Shown here: piece after piece, positions 25,701 through 35,255 of the stretch | Numbering within the stretch: position 1 is the stretch's first letter | Layout of the letters: every line of letters begins with the position of its first letter | Assembly (NCBI GenBank): GCA_014526335.1 | Contig: JACTAT010000043.1 | Location: 464,604-528,603 of the forward strand | DNA length: 64,000 nt | Origin: Chrysaora quinquecirrha | Lineage: Eukaryota; Cnidaria; Scyphozoa; Semaeostomeae; Pelagiidae | Direction: 5' to 3' | Position numbers and translations under genes: made by a program | Notes under the pieces: model-generated | Seen by the model: the letters and a program-made list of their open reading frames with translations, nothing else | The model's database searches: none | Told to the model about the DNA's origin: nothing

Positions 25701-28700
25701 AAAATTGGCGTTCCAAATCTAACCGTAGAGTTTCATTTTAGAACAATGGAAAAGTAGTGAGCCAATTAATGAATTGGAAAATAGTAATAACGCAATTGGA
25801 AAGTAGTAATAATGAAATTGCAGCAGTTGAATTATTAATAACGATAATAACAACGTCTACAAAGACTATAAATTAGCTGTTTATATTCACGTATAATCTG
25901 AAATTGGAGTTTTGAAACCAACCAGTTAAACGTAGCTGTTTCTACACTCATCGTTTTTGCATGACTAAGGTTTTTGAATAATGAAAGTATTAACTTAAAT
26001 TTCTCACTGTTCATGGAAAATAAAAAGCCAGTTTGAAATTTGATGTTACATGTCATAAATTAAAATATTTACCACTGATTCATGTGAGTTCGCAATTCAT
26101 TGGCCTTTATTGCTCCTGTTTATCTTTATCTATTCATCACTGAGTTGCTTTCATTTTAGTCAAGACATGAAAGAGCACTGACATTAAAGAGAATCATCGC
26201 TCTTTGGGCTCCATTGGGTTTGGTACAACTCTGCCAAAGAATTTGTAGACCTATTATTAATCTCTTTGTGGCAAGAGATCGATCACTTGGAATGACAAGG
26301 AACAAGCTGTAGAAGTAAGCTGTTGCAGCCTTTCCCCCTCTGACCTCTCTGTTAATTTTTCAATTACTCTTGAAGAACGAATGAACTGCCCTTCCTCTCA
26401 TTATTGCTCCACGATAACTGGCCAAATGTTAAAAGTTTTCTTAATGAACATGAACAGAAAAAAGTATTTTTCCAACACTCTGAAAAAGAGTTGAATACTT
26501 TGTCATTTGAAGTTATTTTTCTGAATTTGTTTCGTCCGAAACTTTTTTGGCTTGTGCAAAGTGTTTTCTGTCGAGATTCTTACCAAAAGGCTTGGCCACT
26601 CGCGACAAAAAATAATTCTTTGTTATTTGTAAATCATCTCCATTTTATCTCAAAATACATTTGAGGATCCGATGTGAACCATCTCTTAGTTTTGATTGAA
26701 CACTCATTGGAAGGTCAGTCACATTATGAGTTGTCAAATTTGTAAAGACATTTGTATGTACACTTGCGCTCGATAAGTATCGCACCACCTTTCTCAAAAT
26801 GGCGGCTAGCTGTGCAAGTTAACCCATAAATTTATCATTGAATTTGACACCAGCTAAAAGAGATTTTTCCTAAATCTTTGAAGACACTGCTCCAACTTCT
26901 GAATGAATTTCTCTGTCAAAACATTATAACTGTTTGTTACTTTTATTTCTAACGGAAAGCCAGTAAAATGGCGAATATTTTCCCGCCAAAATCGTTAGTC
27001 ATGAGGCTCCTGAGCCCTGTTGTCTTTGTTTTGAAAATAGCTTGCTTTAGGCTGAGAGCCACAGCTAGCTGCCATTTTGAGAAAGGTGGTGCGATACTTA
27101 TCGAACCTAAGTGTATTTTCTTTTCATACAAGTATAAACTCAATATTGCTGAAGGGATTTTCGTGTATAAATAATGCAACCTCGTCCCCACGATGAATAG
27201 GCCTCTACGTGAAACTCTGCTGTCCATATTCGACCCTGGTATCGGCCTTGTCTATTTGCAATATGATTGGCTGTTCAAACAGTAGTAATTTTAAGTGACG
27301 TCACATTTTCTTAAAAAGTTCACACCAAAATAGGCCGAAAACTATGCAAAAAACATCTATAAAAACCAAAAAGTGATGCTACATGAGTGCCTTACAGCTA
27401 TCAATGAAATTCTTTGCATTTCCTTTCTAATAACATCTGCTTTCGGAATCTACATCTTTTTTCTATGCCTAGGCCAAAACTGCCAGTTTTTTGGCAGATT
27501 TTTTGGCTGGTACCAGGGCCAAAATCAAATTGAAGGTTGAGATTCGAGGAAATTTGATTCGGAGCCTAGGGACGAGGTTGTAAGTAATGTATAATGAATA
27601 ATAGTGATAAATTAACAATTAAATCATAAATTAATTCAAGTCCCTGTGGTCCAAATGTTTCTTAATCTTTTTAGGATAAAAACTGGGTAGATTGGATCAA
27701 GACTTTTACTTTAGACGGATTGTTTTATTTTTAGGCTGTTGCGATCTTGTCCGTCTGTTATCCTATTGGTCATTTACCCTATGGTTGGCTAAATACGTTA
27801 AGGTTGATACAGCCGACATTCACAAAGGTATGAGTATGAGCATGAATTGCACTTAATATGAATTTGAATTGCAATTAACTATGAGTATGAGTATGAATTG
27901 CGCTTAGTATGAATTTGAATTTGAATTGAGTATGGGTATGAGTATGAATTGCAATTGAGTATTAGTATGAGTATGAATTGCAATTGAGTATGAGTATCAG
28001 TATGAATTGCAATTGAGTATGAGTATGAGGTTTGAATAGCAATTTAGTATGAGTATGAATTGCAATTGAGTATGAGTATGAGTATGAATTGCAATTGAGT
28101 ATGAGTATGAGTATGAATTGCATTTGAGTATGAGTATGAGTATGAATTACAATTGAGTATGAGTATGAGTATGAATTGCAATTGAGAATGAGTTTGAGTA
28201 TGAATTGCAATTGAGTATGAGTATGAGTATGAATTACAATTGAATATTTCTTTTTCTTTTGATGGGCGCCTTTTTCGATTCTGTATTAACCACTGCTAAG
28301 TTCCACATAATACAAGACATCTCATATTGATGTAACGTTGGCAAGGCAATGCAACTGAGATATTTCTGCTCTAAAAAGGAATATCTACGAAGGAAGCTAG
28401 AAGTTAGCGTGTAGTCACTCAAAACGAAGGATTTCATGTACTAGTAAGCTCCCTTATCATGATGATGGTATCTTTTTGTAATTCTCATTCAAAATTTCTT
28501 CTTGTGGTTTTAAAAACTGACACGTTGGCCTTGGAGTTGGCATTTTGCTTTAGCCAAAGAAAGATTGATGAAGCATTATAAATTTGAACTTAGATTATCT
28601 TGTGACTCGACATTCAATTATCTTTAAGATTGGGGAACATTATTCATTCAATTTTTACACAAACACATATTGGCAGTAAAGACCAGCTCTAACTGAATTT

Positions 28701-31700
28701 CTTTTTCTCTTAGAAAAAGTTAGGAAATGAAACAACTGTTACGGTGAACAACATAAGGATATTCAATTTTACATGCTTTTCACTGTCAGCATTGGTAAGA
28801 AAGTGTAGCACCTAGATTATGGTAATTTGTTTACAGAACACTAAAAGTTGTTGGCAATCTTAACTTGGTGGGTTACGGAACAAATGAATAAATGAATGAA
28901 TTGATGAATGAATGAGATGATGAATGAATTAATGGATGAAATTGTAAATGAATGAATGAATCAGTGCGGAAATGAATGAATGAATGAGTAAATGAAAGAG
29001 TAAATGAATATATGAATGAATAAATGAGCAAATGAATGAATGAATAATTGATTAAAATGATAAATTAATAAATGAATAAATAAAGGAATGAATGGATGAA
29101 AGAATAAATGATTGATTGATTGACTGCTTGATTGAATTATTGAATGAATGACTGAATGAATGAGTGTGAGAATCATTGAATGAAGGAAAGAATAAATGTT
29201 TGAATGAATAAATAAATGTTTTAATGAATGAAAGAGTGAATGAATTATTGAATGCATGAATTAGTGAAGGTGAATGAAATGGATGAATGAATGAATGAAT
29301 GAATATTAATAGGGTCATCGTCTCGGGCTAGCATTTGCTGTTTAGGATAAATTTTTTCAGATCAAGTATATTTTAGGGTGAGGTTTCGGATAAGTTTCAC
29401 AGTTTGAAGGCTCATTACAGCGTTCTTTGATATTCTGCATCACGGTGAAAAGATGTGTGAAACTTGATATTTCTCTCCACAGATAATGATAATCCTGTTC
29501 TGGATACCAGGTGTAGCAAGATCAATATTGACCAATATCAGCAATGTCGATCAAAGTATTATCAGCAAAGCAATTCAAGTCCTTCATGTTTTCACATTCT
29601 TTCCCATACCAGGTAAATGATTCTACATTTCACTTTCAACGTACTTAATATTATTAACTTCTAACAAGTGCTTATATCTTGATGCTTATTGGTGCTAATA
29701 TGTAGATCTAACATTACTGCGGTTCTATACGCTCAATGATTGGTTCTCGCAATGAAGTAAGAAAAATCGAATTAGTAACGCTTCAACACGACAACTAATC
29801 ACATTTTTATACTATTATTCCGCCCTCACATTCAGGGTTGCATGAAAATTATTTACTATTAATAAATAAATAATTTTGATTTCGTTATTACTCTGGCGAA
29901 ATAACTGTATAAAAAAGAATTCTTTTTGAGTTGTAAGGTTTCCATATGTCATAAGGTTTCCATTTGATTTTATGACTATGCGATCTAGGCAAAAACGATG
30001 CAAAATGTTGGTTTTGATTGTTCTTTCAGGAAGTGTACTCTGATAAGAATATGACAGGGGGCTCGGTCAAGATGTTTTCACAGGCACCCAAAAGTATAAA
30101 TTTCCCACAAAAATAAGTCCTCATTCCTTTCTGGCAAAAAAATGGCGCAAAATGTACCAGGGGAATTTAGACAAAACTATTCAATGACCCGTTTAATCAG
30201 GCACGAAATATCTGGTCGTGAACAGTTTTGTTATTTACCCGAGTCAGTCTTTTCCAAAAACTCTGTCCAAAAATGTATATGTGACTTCGTTAGACACCAA
30301 GAAAATGGACTTGTAGCGAAAACTTAACATTAAAAAAGTAAATGGACATAGGCCTAAGAGAGTTTTTTCAAAACTCAAAAAAGTAAGGACATCCAAAAAT
30401 TTGGATAAATAAATGAGCCGAGCCCCTGCCGAATTTTTTTCAAGTGGTTTCGATCTGAATACACATTTTTGCTGTAGCAGCATTAAAAACCATTTGCATC
30501 ATATATTGATGAATGCGAAACCTAATGAAAGGATCTTAATTTCTATCCGCTTTTTTAAATCTTTTTTTTGTGGGATCTTGGAACAACCCCCCAGATTTGT
30601 GACAGCATTATTTAAAACAGTTAAAAAATAATGGGTAACTAGTTGGCCTTTACCACTAAATTAAGTTAATCCTTTCTTTTCGTGGATTTTCTCAAAATTT
30701 TTCGTAGGAAGTAACTTTTTCGAGAAGGCATGTTTTTCCACAATGTGCTGATAGTGTTACGTTTGCATCATAAAACAATATTTCTACATCTACAGATGTG
30801 CACCTTGAATGTGTTTTTACCAATACGTATTCACTATAGCCATCTTATTCCTTCAATCTCTTTCAGTTGCAAATAGAGCCAACCTAACTGGAATGTTTGT
30901 AAGCCATGAGAAATCAAAATATCTCTATCCAAGTGTACCGACAAGGATCATAGTTTTGATATCATCACTCTTCATTCTTCCTCGAGTTGGGTATGTTATT
31001 ACTATTTTTGATACCTATAATCCTTCATGTGCTGTTTTCCAACTTACAATACTGTTAGATAACTTATTTGTTTTTGAAAGGCTAAGTGCAAGCCTTCGTC
31101 TGTTACCACTAGGAGCCGGATGCCTGACGTCCAACGTTGAGCTAAAGTTAAGGAGCTGTTCTAGATTGCCAGCATAGTGGTAGCGGAATTCCGAGTTTCT
31201 CAACCTTAGGAATCCTTGATGCGACATCATTAATGTAGTGATTGAAACAAGCTTTGCGTTTTGTATTGTGTTGTCTAGTTCTCTCTTGTGTATCAAAGAG
31301 CCGTTGGAGTGATCACATGGGTGATATTTTCTGAAATCCCTGAAGTTGAAGTTTCAGAGTCAAGTTTCTGCGACTCGGAACAATCCGACGACATAAAAAC
31401 CGAAATTCATCGGGGCCATTTTCTAGAATTGGGATAGCTATATAATATTTTAAGAATTTTTTCTGATGTGCTATTATGGCTAAATTGAAAGTTCATGTAG
31501 CTAATTTAAATGCGTTAGATTTTGCTTTTCAGAGTACAAGGTGCCATGATGGGTATTGCTGCACTTTTAGCTGCGTTTGTCAGTGAGTCACTGTGTTTGG
31601 TTATAATGGCATTCGTATTAAAATATCGCAAGGTAAGTAAAGTTGTTACATATTTTTACATTAGTAGATCCAAGCTATCTCATTCACATTTTTATTTATA

Positions 31701-34700
31701 AGCGATTTTACTGCAAGACATCGGTAAGGAAACTCATTCCACAAGGTTTGTCCTGTACATTGATATTTCCATTCATTCAATTTTTCCGACAGTTTTCAAC
31801 ACCATCGCCTAATAGTCTATTAGAATAACGCTATAACCTAATGCAAAACGAAGTCATTATATGGGTACAGAAATAATTCTGTATAAAATATGAATATATC
31901 TCGTCTAAGGCTTTGCCTATTCAATCAAACACTGTTGGTGAAAAATTGGATATTAACTTGAAAAACGACATGTTTCGCCGTTCGACCACAGCGCAAAAAA
32001 TGCCCTTCAAACATTTTTTGCTTGTGACAACAGAAATGATTTTAAATTTATACCGAAATATTGCTTGCTTATTTAGTTTGCTAAACGTATTTTTATTAGG
32101 GTATATAATGCACATTGGATTTCCTGTAAAACAAAGCCACTGTTCAACAGTTTAATGACATTTCCACTTCCAGGGATTGATTTCTGTCACCTAAAATTAT
32201 TTTGTTTAGAACAGTCTTTCCTACCAGAGAAACTAAAGGTACCAAAAACCTGTTATCTGCTTAAAAAGCAGCAATACAAGAAGTATAGGATTTGATTGCT
32301 GTTTCACTATTGCCCTTATCTATTGTATACGCGTAACCTAAATTAGTATTGCTTTTTGAACGACTATCCGAGATCCGTCTGTCTTATTGATGTCCGATTT
32401 TCCATGATACATTATCTCAGCAGCTGTATGCTCTAGCACAACTTATCTCGATGCTACCAGGCAAACACTAAAGGAACTTTCTTGTACACGTGTATCATTT
32501 GTCTATAGATAGGCTTAATCTAAATAGCGTTTGAGAGGCAACCTAAGTAATGAAATACTAGCTTTATGAAGTACTGAATTTTAATAACTAATACAAGATG
32601 CACTGTGCAGGAGAAGCAAAATTAGTCGTTCTTTTAAAGGAAATGACTCCCGGGCATTTACCAAAGGCTATAAATTTCCACTTCAATAGGTATTTCTGAT
32701 TAAATAGTATGGTTGGAACACATTTCCTCCTTTAAGTTAGCATAATATACCTAGGGTAACGATGCCCAACTTAGTTATTTAATCATAATGTAAATAATAA
32801 CGGCAAATTTTCCTTATAAGGACATTATTAATATTCCCTTACTTCAAAAACAATAGAAATTTAATCATATAATAATAACAAATAAATAATTCAGCCATCA
32901 CAGTTACATTGGATGTTGTTTTAAAAAGAATAGTAGACCCGGTGTTTTTAGTTCACCTTTATGAATTATGGATACACGTTATTTTTTATAAGAACAAAGT
33001 ATATAAGAACATAAGGCTTCAGAGGCTGAAAAGATATGAACATGCTAAGAACATTTCAAAGGCTTTGCGAAGCTTGATAATTTTTTCTAATTTTTAATTT
33101 TTTGAAATAAAAACAAAAGACAATCATAACACCATAGCCTGCGTTGCAGACTCGACTGGTGTTTACTTCCAAAAGAGTTGAGTTGAATTAAAATTTCAAA
33201 GTTTCTCTCCCAGTAGAGTCTGCGCATCCAAGCCAATATTCTATTCCAAGGTCATGTGAAGTTCTGAGATTTCTAGAACCGAATTTGATTGGCTGACAGC
33301 AATTCCTTTTGTAGTTTGCATCTGCTCCGGTCATAACCAAAATGGCGCAACTGAAACATCGGAAACTTATTTCTTCATGTTCTCAATTTTTGTCTGTAGG
33401 CATTCATCTGTGAACGTAAATCGTATATAGCAGTACAGATTTCATTGCCTAGGCCATCTGTCGATCACTCTGTTATCGCCACTTCACTTCAAGTTCCTCA
33501 ATAAATATTCTTGATTTACTGGGTAGACTGCATTAATTTCTTTTTGCAAATTACGTGGAATTTCCTTGAATATTCTCTCAGCAAACACATTTTTCAGCAT
33601 GTAATTCCTTCACTGCTGTAGTAAACAACCGACATTGTGAACAACACAAACAGAAAAATGCTAAAAGGCGACATTGCTGAAATTGTGAAATGCTGACATC
33701 GGTGGAATAGAATATTGGCTTGGATGCGCAGACTCTACTGGGAGAGAAACTTTGAAATTTTAATTCAACTCAACTCTTTTGGAAGTAAACACCAGTTGAG
33801 TCTGCATGCAACGCAGGCTATAACACCAAGGAAATATAACAATATTTGGAGTAAAAGGGAAACATCATTCATTCTGACATTTTTACATGTGCGTTCCTTT
33901 TTGTAGCAATTATTAACTAATTTAAAAAATAATAATTTAAGCCTTAAAATCGAATAATTAAGAGCATGGCTTTCTTCAATTTCAGCGTTTTTATAACAAA
34001 ACCGTGTAGATCTGCATATTCTAAGAGACATTGCGTGTGAATCTGGTACAAACCAAGAAGTTTACTTTACCAGATTTTAGAATACCGCGTGTTGCAGTTT
34101 AAGTATCATATGCGGCATGCTTATCACTGTTGATCTGAATTCCTGGGTTGATTGATACTAAAACTACTGTATAACTCAACGTAAAATTCATGAAAATTGA
34201 CAAATTATAGTAGTAAGTTCGTAAAAGTGAATCATAAAATGAAAAATAAATCGTTCGCCCATTTTTCAACGAGTGGGGCCACGAAAAGAAGTGAATTGTT
34301 GAAATTATTTATTTTTTGAATCGCCCCAAACAAATTTAGAGTATATAAGCGAAAACGAGGCTTGCTTGTACTTCGTATCGTCAGGACTAAAATCTCTGGG
34401 GTAGACCTATTACCTGAGTCCTACGTATTGGTTATGTAATCAAGTCTTAAAACAACACGATATCGCCCAAGTTTGAGCAATCCAATTCAACAGTGATAAC
34501 AAAGATTCGGGTAATAAGTTTGCACAAAAACGGGAGAGAACGATTTCGAACGGCTAATTGATCTTTCAAAAAATTGAGTTAGAATTCACACGATAATAAC
34601 TTAGAGCCTCCTGTTCATGTTGTACAGCCGTTTTTAATTGCCATCGTCTGTAGGTTCGCGAAAGGAAAGAGGAATCAGTCGCCAGAACAGATGACGTACA

Positions 34701-34716
34701 AGAATCTGTTATGTAG
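16637..34716 (+). CDS. ANKH: ANKH-like (progressive ankylosis) membrane transporter, 12 exons
   Basis: This is a multi-pass membrane protein of the ANKH family, which in vertebrates drives export of ATP (a source of extracellular pyrophosphate) and citrate and so limits mineral deposition. Exons: 16637-16771, 17823-18036, 23164-23282, 24235-24318, 24708-24884, 26160-26314, 27735-27827, 28714-28794, 29483-29612, 30867-30990, 31533-31632, 34654-34716. The product is about 491 codons, against 492 in human. Family landmarks appear in order: LIAIDVGEQ, LAAFGIAYMIIK, YLIDKLH, GILLKNKYSVTVG, RPIINLFVARD, YPIGHLPYGW, FTFFPIP, ANLTGMFVS and PTRIIVLISSLFILP. The final exon gives a short acidic tail. 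Exon 6 lacks one base and is out of frame as given. ATG 16637 was chosen because the residues after it lead straight into the first conserved segment. Intron 2 (5.1 kb) and intron 11 (3.0 kb) hold transposons. Confidence 0.92.
16772..17822. other. ANKH intron 1
   Basis: About 1.05 kb with no element recognised, apart from a short CTGGATATGACAGACTGCAG-like internal repetition near 17400-17475. Confidence 0.5.
17823..18036 (+). CDS. ANKH: ANKH exon 2
   Basis: Acceptor ATCAAG, donor GTATTG, phase 0 to 1. It encodes ALYRSLSSSLTSVKTLAAFG and two hydrophobic segments, matching the ANKH region after GEQ. The open frame extends upstream past the acceptor, but that extension does not resemble the family. 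Confidence 0.88.
19450..20950 (-). pseudogene. Decayed HEEADTR-family protein
   Basis: Reading the minus strand across several frames gives, in order: QQRFVNGELIYPVR with EASAVTQIDPEA (about 20885-20690), GNVAREGLEQFF (about 20480), NHEEADTRML (20255-20285), ESKDTDVLAV (about 20230-20200), PYIHLTGCDI (about 20075-20043), TSTKKIERMQLLDGLGE (about 20010-19960), then LPPDPKLIEQHILRANL and WVWEESHDECIPKWF (about 19810-19660). I know this order (HEEADTR, DTDV, TGCD, LPPT..L..H..RA) from highly repeated, uncharacterised proteins in cnidarian and other animal genomes. Stops and frameshifts show it is dead. The biochemical role is unknown; a transposition function is inferred from the terminal repeats. 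Confidence 0.6.
21838..22130 (-). repeat. tRNA-related SINE-like repeat, one unit plus restart
   Basis: On the minus strand there is a tRNA-like promoter: TAGCTCAGTGGAAACG (A box) and GGTTCGAATCCC (B box) about 50 bp apart, followed by ATCTATTGTGGTATGCCACT. The same tail motif recurs at 22090-22125, so two units lie in tandem about 240 bp apart. Diverged copies are at 2655, 5110, 5325, 5935 and 55290. Confidence 0.6.
22825..22892 (+). repeat. Duplicated ANKH intron/exon border (decoy acceptor)
   Basis: A 68 bp near-copy of 23129-23195. It includes the pyrimidine tract, TTTTTCAG, and the first 32 bases of exon 3. After the copied part the frame reaches a stop (TAG at about 22921-22923), so splicing here with no further donor would truncate the protein. 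Confidence 0.85.
22893..23128. mobile_element. 236 bp captured transposon fragment
   Basis: It resembles 19408-19640 in the same orientation, for example ACTCTCGTCACCT, TATCTATCTCATTCA and TTCTGTGTTCTGAAG. It is thus related to the 3' coding end of the element at 19010-22357. It lies exactly between the two copies of the exon 3 border. Confidence 0.8.
23164..23282 (+). CDS. ANKH: ANKH exon 3
   Basis: Acceptor TTGTTCAG, donor GTAAGT, phase 1 to 0. It encodes the segment YLIDKLHQVPPDVGKEART followed by a hydrophobic YLSAFPLIDGL, very close to vertebrate ANKH. The true exon is distinguished from the upstream decoy by its complete reading frame and its donor. Confidence 0.92.
23283..24234. other. 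ANKH intron 3
   Basis: About 950 bp. No element, RNA gene or additional exon recognised. Confidence 0.5.
24235..24318 (+). CDS. ANKH: ANKH exon 4
   Basis: 84 bp, phase 0-0, TGTAG acceptor. It encodes AWLHTGILLKNKYSVTVGF and ASIADNIFQ, a highly conserved family segment; it is too short to stand out as an open frame alone. Confidence 0.92.
24708..24884 (+). CDS. ANKH: ANKH exon 5
   Basis: 177 bp, phase 0-0, between CACACAG and GTAAGA. It encodes a hydrophobic segment, the NPIVIPVLATYLGTLARLL stretch and a cytosolic-looking KCIHKRLKNAPENEE loop. Confidence 0.9.
24885..26159. other. ANKH intron 5
   Basis: About 1.27 kb with no recognised exon or terminal repeats. A short CATCGATG-rich patch near 25095-25130 is the only local structure noticed. 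Confidence 0.5.
26160..26314 (+). CDS. ANKH: ANKH exon 6, one-base frame break
   Basis: Acceptor TTTTAG, donor GTAAGC. It encodes SRHERALTLKRIIALW and RPIINLFVARDRSLG, then the frame fails: as given it reaches TAG at about 26310. One extra base near 26289-26293 (GGAATG) restores NDKEQAVE, which runs into exon 7 (AVAIL) just as in the family. The 155 bp length is one short of 52 codons. Confidence 0.88.
26761..27113. mobile_element. 353 bp TIR element (MITE), TA flanks
   Basis: CACTTGCGCTCGATAAGTAT on the left and CACTTAGGTTCGATAAGTAT inverted on the right, with arms of about 55 bp (continuing GCACCACCTTTCTCAAAATG). TA lies directly outside each end, suggesting a Tc1/mariner-type target. Lies in ANKH intron 6. 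Confidence 0.8.
27177..27580. mobile_element. 404 bp TIR element (MITE)
   Basis: The ends are CAACCTCGTCCC and its inverse GGGACGAGGTTG. Inner parts are less similar. No clear target duplication. Lies in ANKH intron 6, 60 bp after the previous element. Confidence 0.55.
27735..27827 (+). CDS. ANKH: ANKH exon 7
   Basis: 93 bp, phase 0-0. It encodes AVAILSVCYPIGHLPYGWL, one of the most conserved family motifs. Its donor GTATGAGT is the first unit edge of the minisatellite that follows. Confidence 0.92.
27828..28243. repeat. 23 bp minisatellite starting at a splice donor
   Basis: Units of about 23 bp (GAGTATGAGTATGAATTGCA plus ATT) repeat some 18 times with small length changes from 27828 to 28243. 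The array begins at the donor of ANKH exon 7 and repeats the donor-like GTATGAGT many times. The minus-strand frame over it is an artefact. Confidence 0.9.
28714..28794 (+). CDS. ANKH: ANKH exon 8
   Basis: 81 bp, phase 0-0, TCTTAG acceptor, GTAAGA donor. It encodes KKLGNETTVTVNNIRIFNFT and CFSLSAL, the loop and start of a membrane segment. NETT and NFT are possible N-glycosylation sites if lumenal. Confidence 0.88.
28880..29310. repeat. (GAAT)n microsatellite
   Basis: About 430 bp of GAATGAAT-type units with AAAT and GATT variants. Long Ser/His/Phe/Ile frames on the minus strand result from it. Lies in ANKH intron 8. Confidence 0.95.
29483..29612 (+). CDS. ANKH: ANKH exon 9
   Basis: 130 bp, phase 0 to 1. 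It encodes IMIILFWIPGVARSIL and VLHVFTFFPIP; the FFPIP end matches the family. Confidence 0.92.
29613..30866. other. ANKH intron 9
   Basis: About 1.25 kb, AT-rich; no exon or element recognised. The small frames at 30142-30483 have no family resemblance. Confidence 0.5.
30867..30990 (+). CDS. ANKH: ANKH exon 10
   Basis: 124 bp, phase 1 to 2. It encodes VANRANLTGMFVSHEKSK and PTRIIVLISSLFILPRVG, with a clear membrane segment. The open frame continues into the intron past the donor GTATGT but loses similarity. Confidence 0.92.
31533..31632 (+). CDS. ANKH: ANKH exon 11
   Basis: 100 bp, phase 2 to 0. It encodes VQGAMMGIAALLAAFVSES followed by a hydrophobic segment ending YRK, the last membrane span before the cytosolic tail. 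Confidence 0.9.
31633..33126. other. ANKH intron 11, first half
   Basis: About 1.5 kb of AT-rich sequence with no gene or clear element. The second half of the intron holds the MITE at 33135. Confidence 0.5.
33135..33820. mobile_element. hAT-like MITE with 8 bp target duplication
   Basis: Both ends read TAGCCTGCGTTGCA inward and the arms match for about 115 bp (right arm has a short extra TGCA). TAACACCA flanks both sides (33127-33134, 33821-33828), an exact 8 bp target duplication as made by hAT transposases. No transposase frame. Confidence 0.9.
34654..34716 (+). CDS. ANKH: ANKH exon 12 with stop
   Basis: CTGTAG acceptor, 20 codons and TAG at 34714-34716. The product VRERKEESVARTDDVQESVM is a charged tail, shorter in acidic stretches than the vertebrate tail but similar in placement. 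Confidence 0.8.
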   Translation, partial: VRERKEESVARTDDVQESVM

Positions 34717-34830
34717 GATTTTTATAAATGTTTTAATATGTTAATTGTAGATAAATTTTATTGTTATAAACATGAAAAAGACAAAAAATATATTGATTCC
34801 TGCACTAGAAGCAGAACATTCATATGCACG

Positions 34831-34836
34831 AATAAA
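34831..34836 (+). terminator. Candidate poly(A) signal of ANKH
   Basis: AATAAA 115 bp after the stop codon, just before the MITE at 34885. Confidence 0.6.
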
Positions 34837-34884
34837 ACATCTTCTGCTGTAGTCATTTTTTGTCTAATTTTATATTGTGGATTA

Positions 34885-35253
34885 CACTTTTTTTAATAAG
34901 CAACTTGACTTTCGTCCAGCCCTCAAAGTTGCTTAAAATTTTAGAAATTTCAGCCCTGAAAGTTGCTTAAAACTTGCTTAACCTTTACCCAACAACCACC
35001 CCTGCCTTTGCGGGTCAAAATCGTCAACTTTTAGGCCTATAACACGACTTTTGGGAGACAGTAAGTGGAAAAACGTTAGCTAAAGAACTTCAACATGCAA
35101 AACAAACAATTTCCTAACAACAAGAAAGCGTATAAGCTTGGTTGATTGACTTCTTAGTTGCTTACAGAATTCAATTGAGCCCTCAAGTTGCTTAATGTTA
35201 AGGTCAGTTAAGCCCTAGTTGCTTATTGAGCGGTTGCTTATGAAAAAAAAGTG
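34885..35253. mobile_element. TIR element (MITE), GTTGCTTAA family, copy 1
   Basis: Inverted ends CACTTTTTTTAATAAGCAAC and CACTTTTTTTTCATAAGCAA. TA lies directly outside both ends. GTTGCTTA recurs inside both ends. About 90 percent similar by eye to 37081-37446. Confidence 0.85.
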
Positions 35254-35255
35254 TA

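Noticed and set aside
27962..28210. Minus-strand frame of Ser/Tyr/His/Thr repeats
   Set aside because: Translation of the 23 bp minisatellite.
28961..29318. Minus-strand frames rich in Ser, His, Phe and Ile
   Set aside because: Translation of the GAAT microsatellite.
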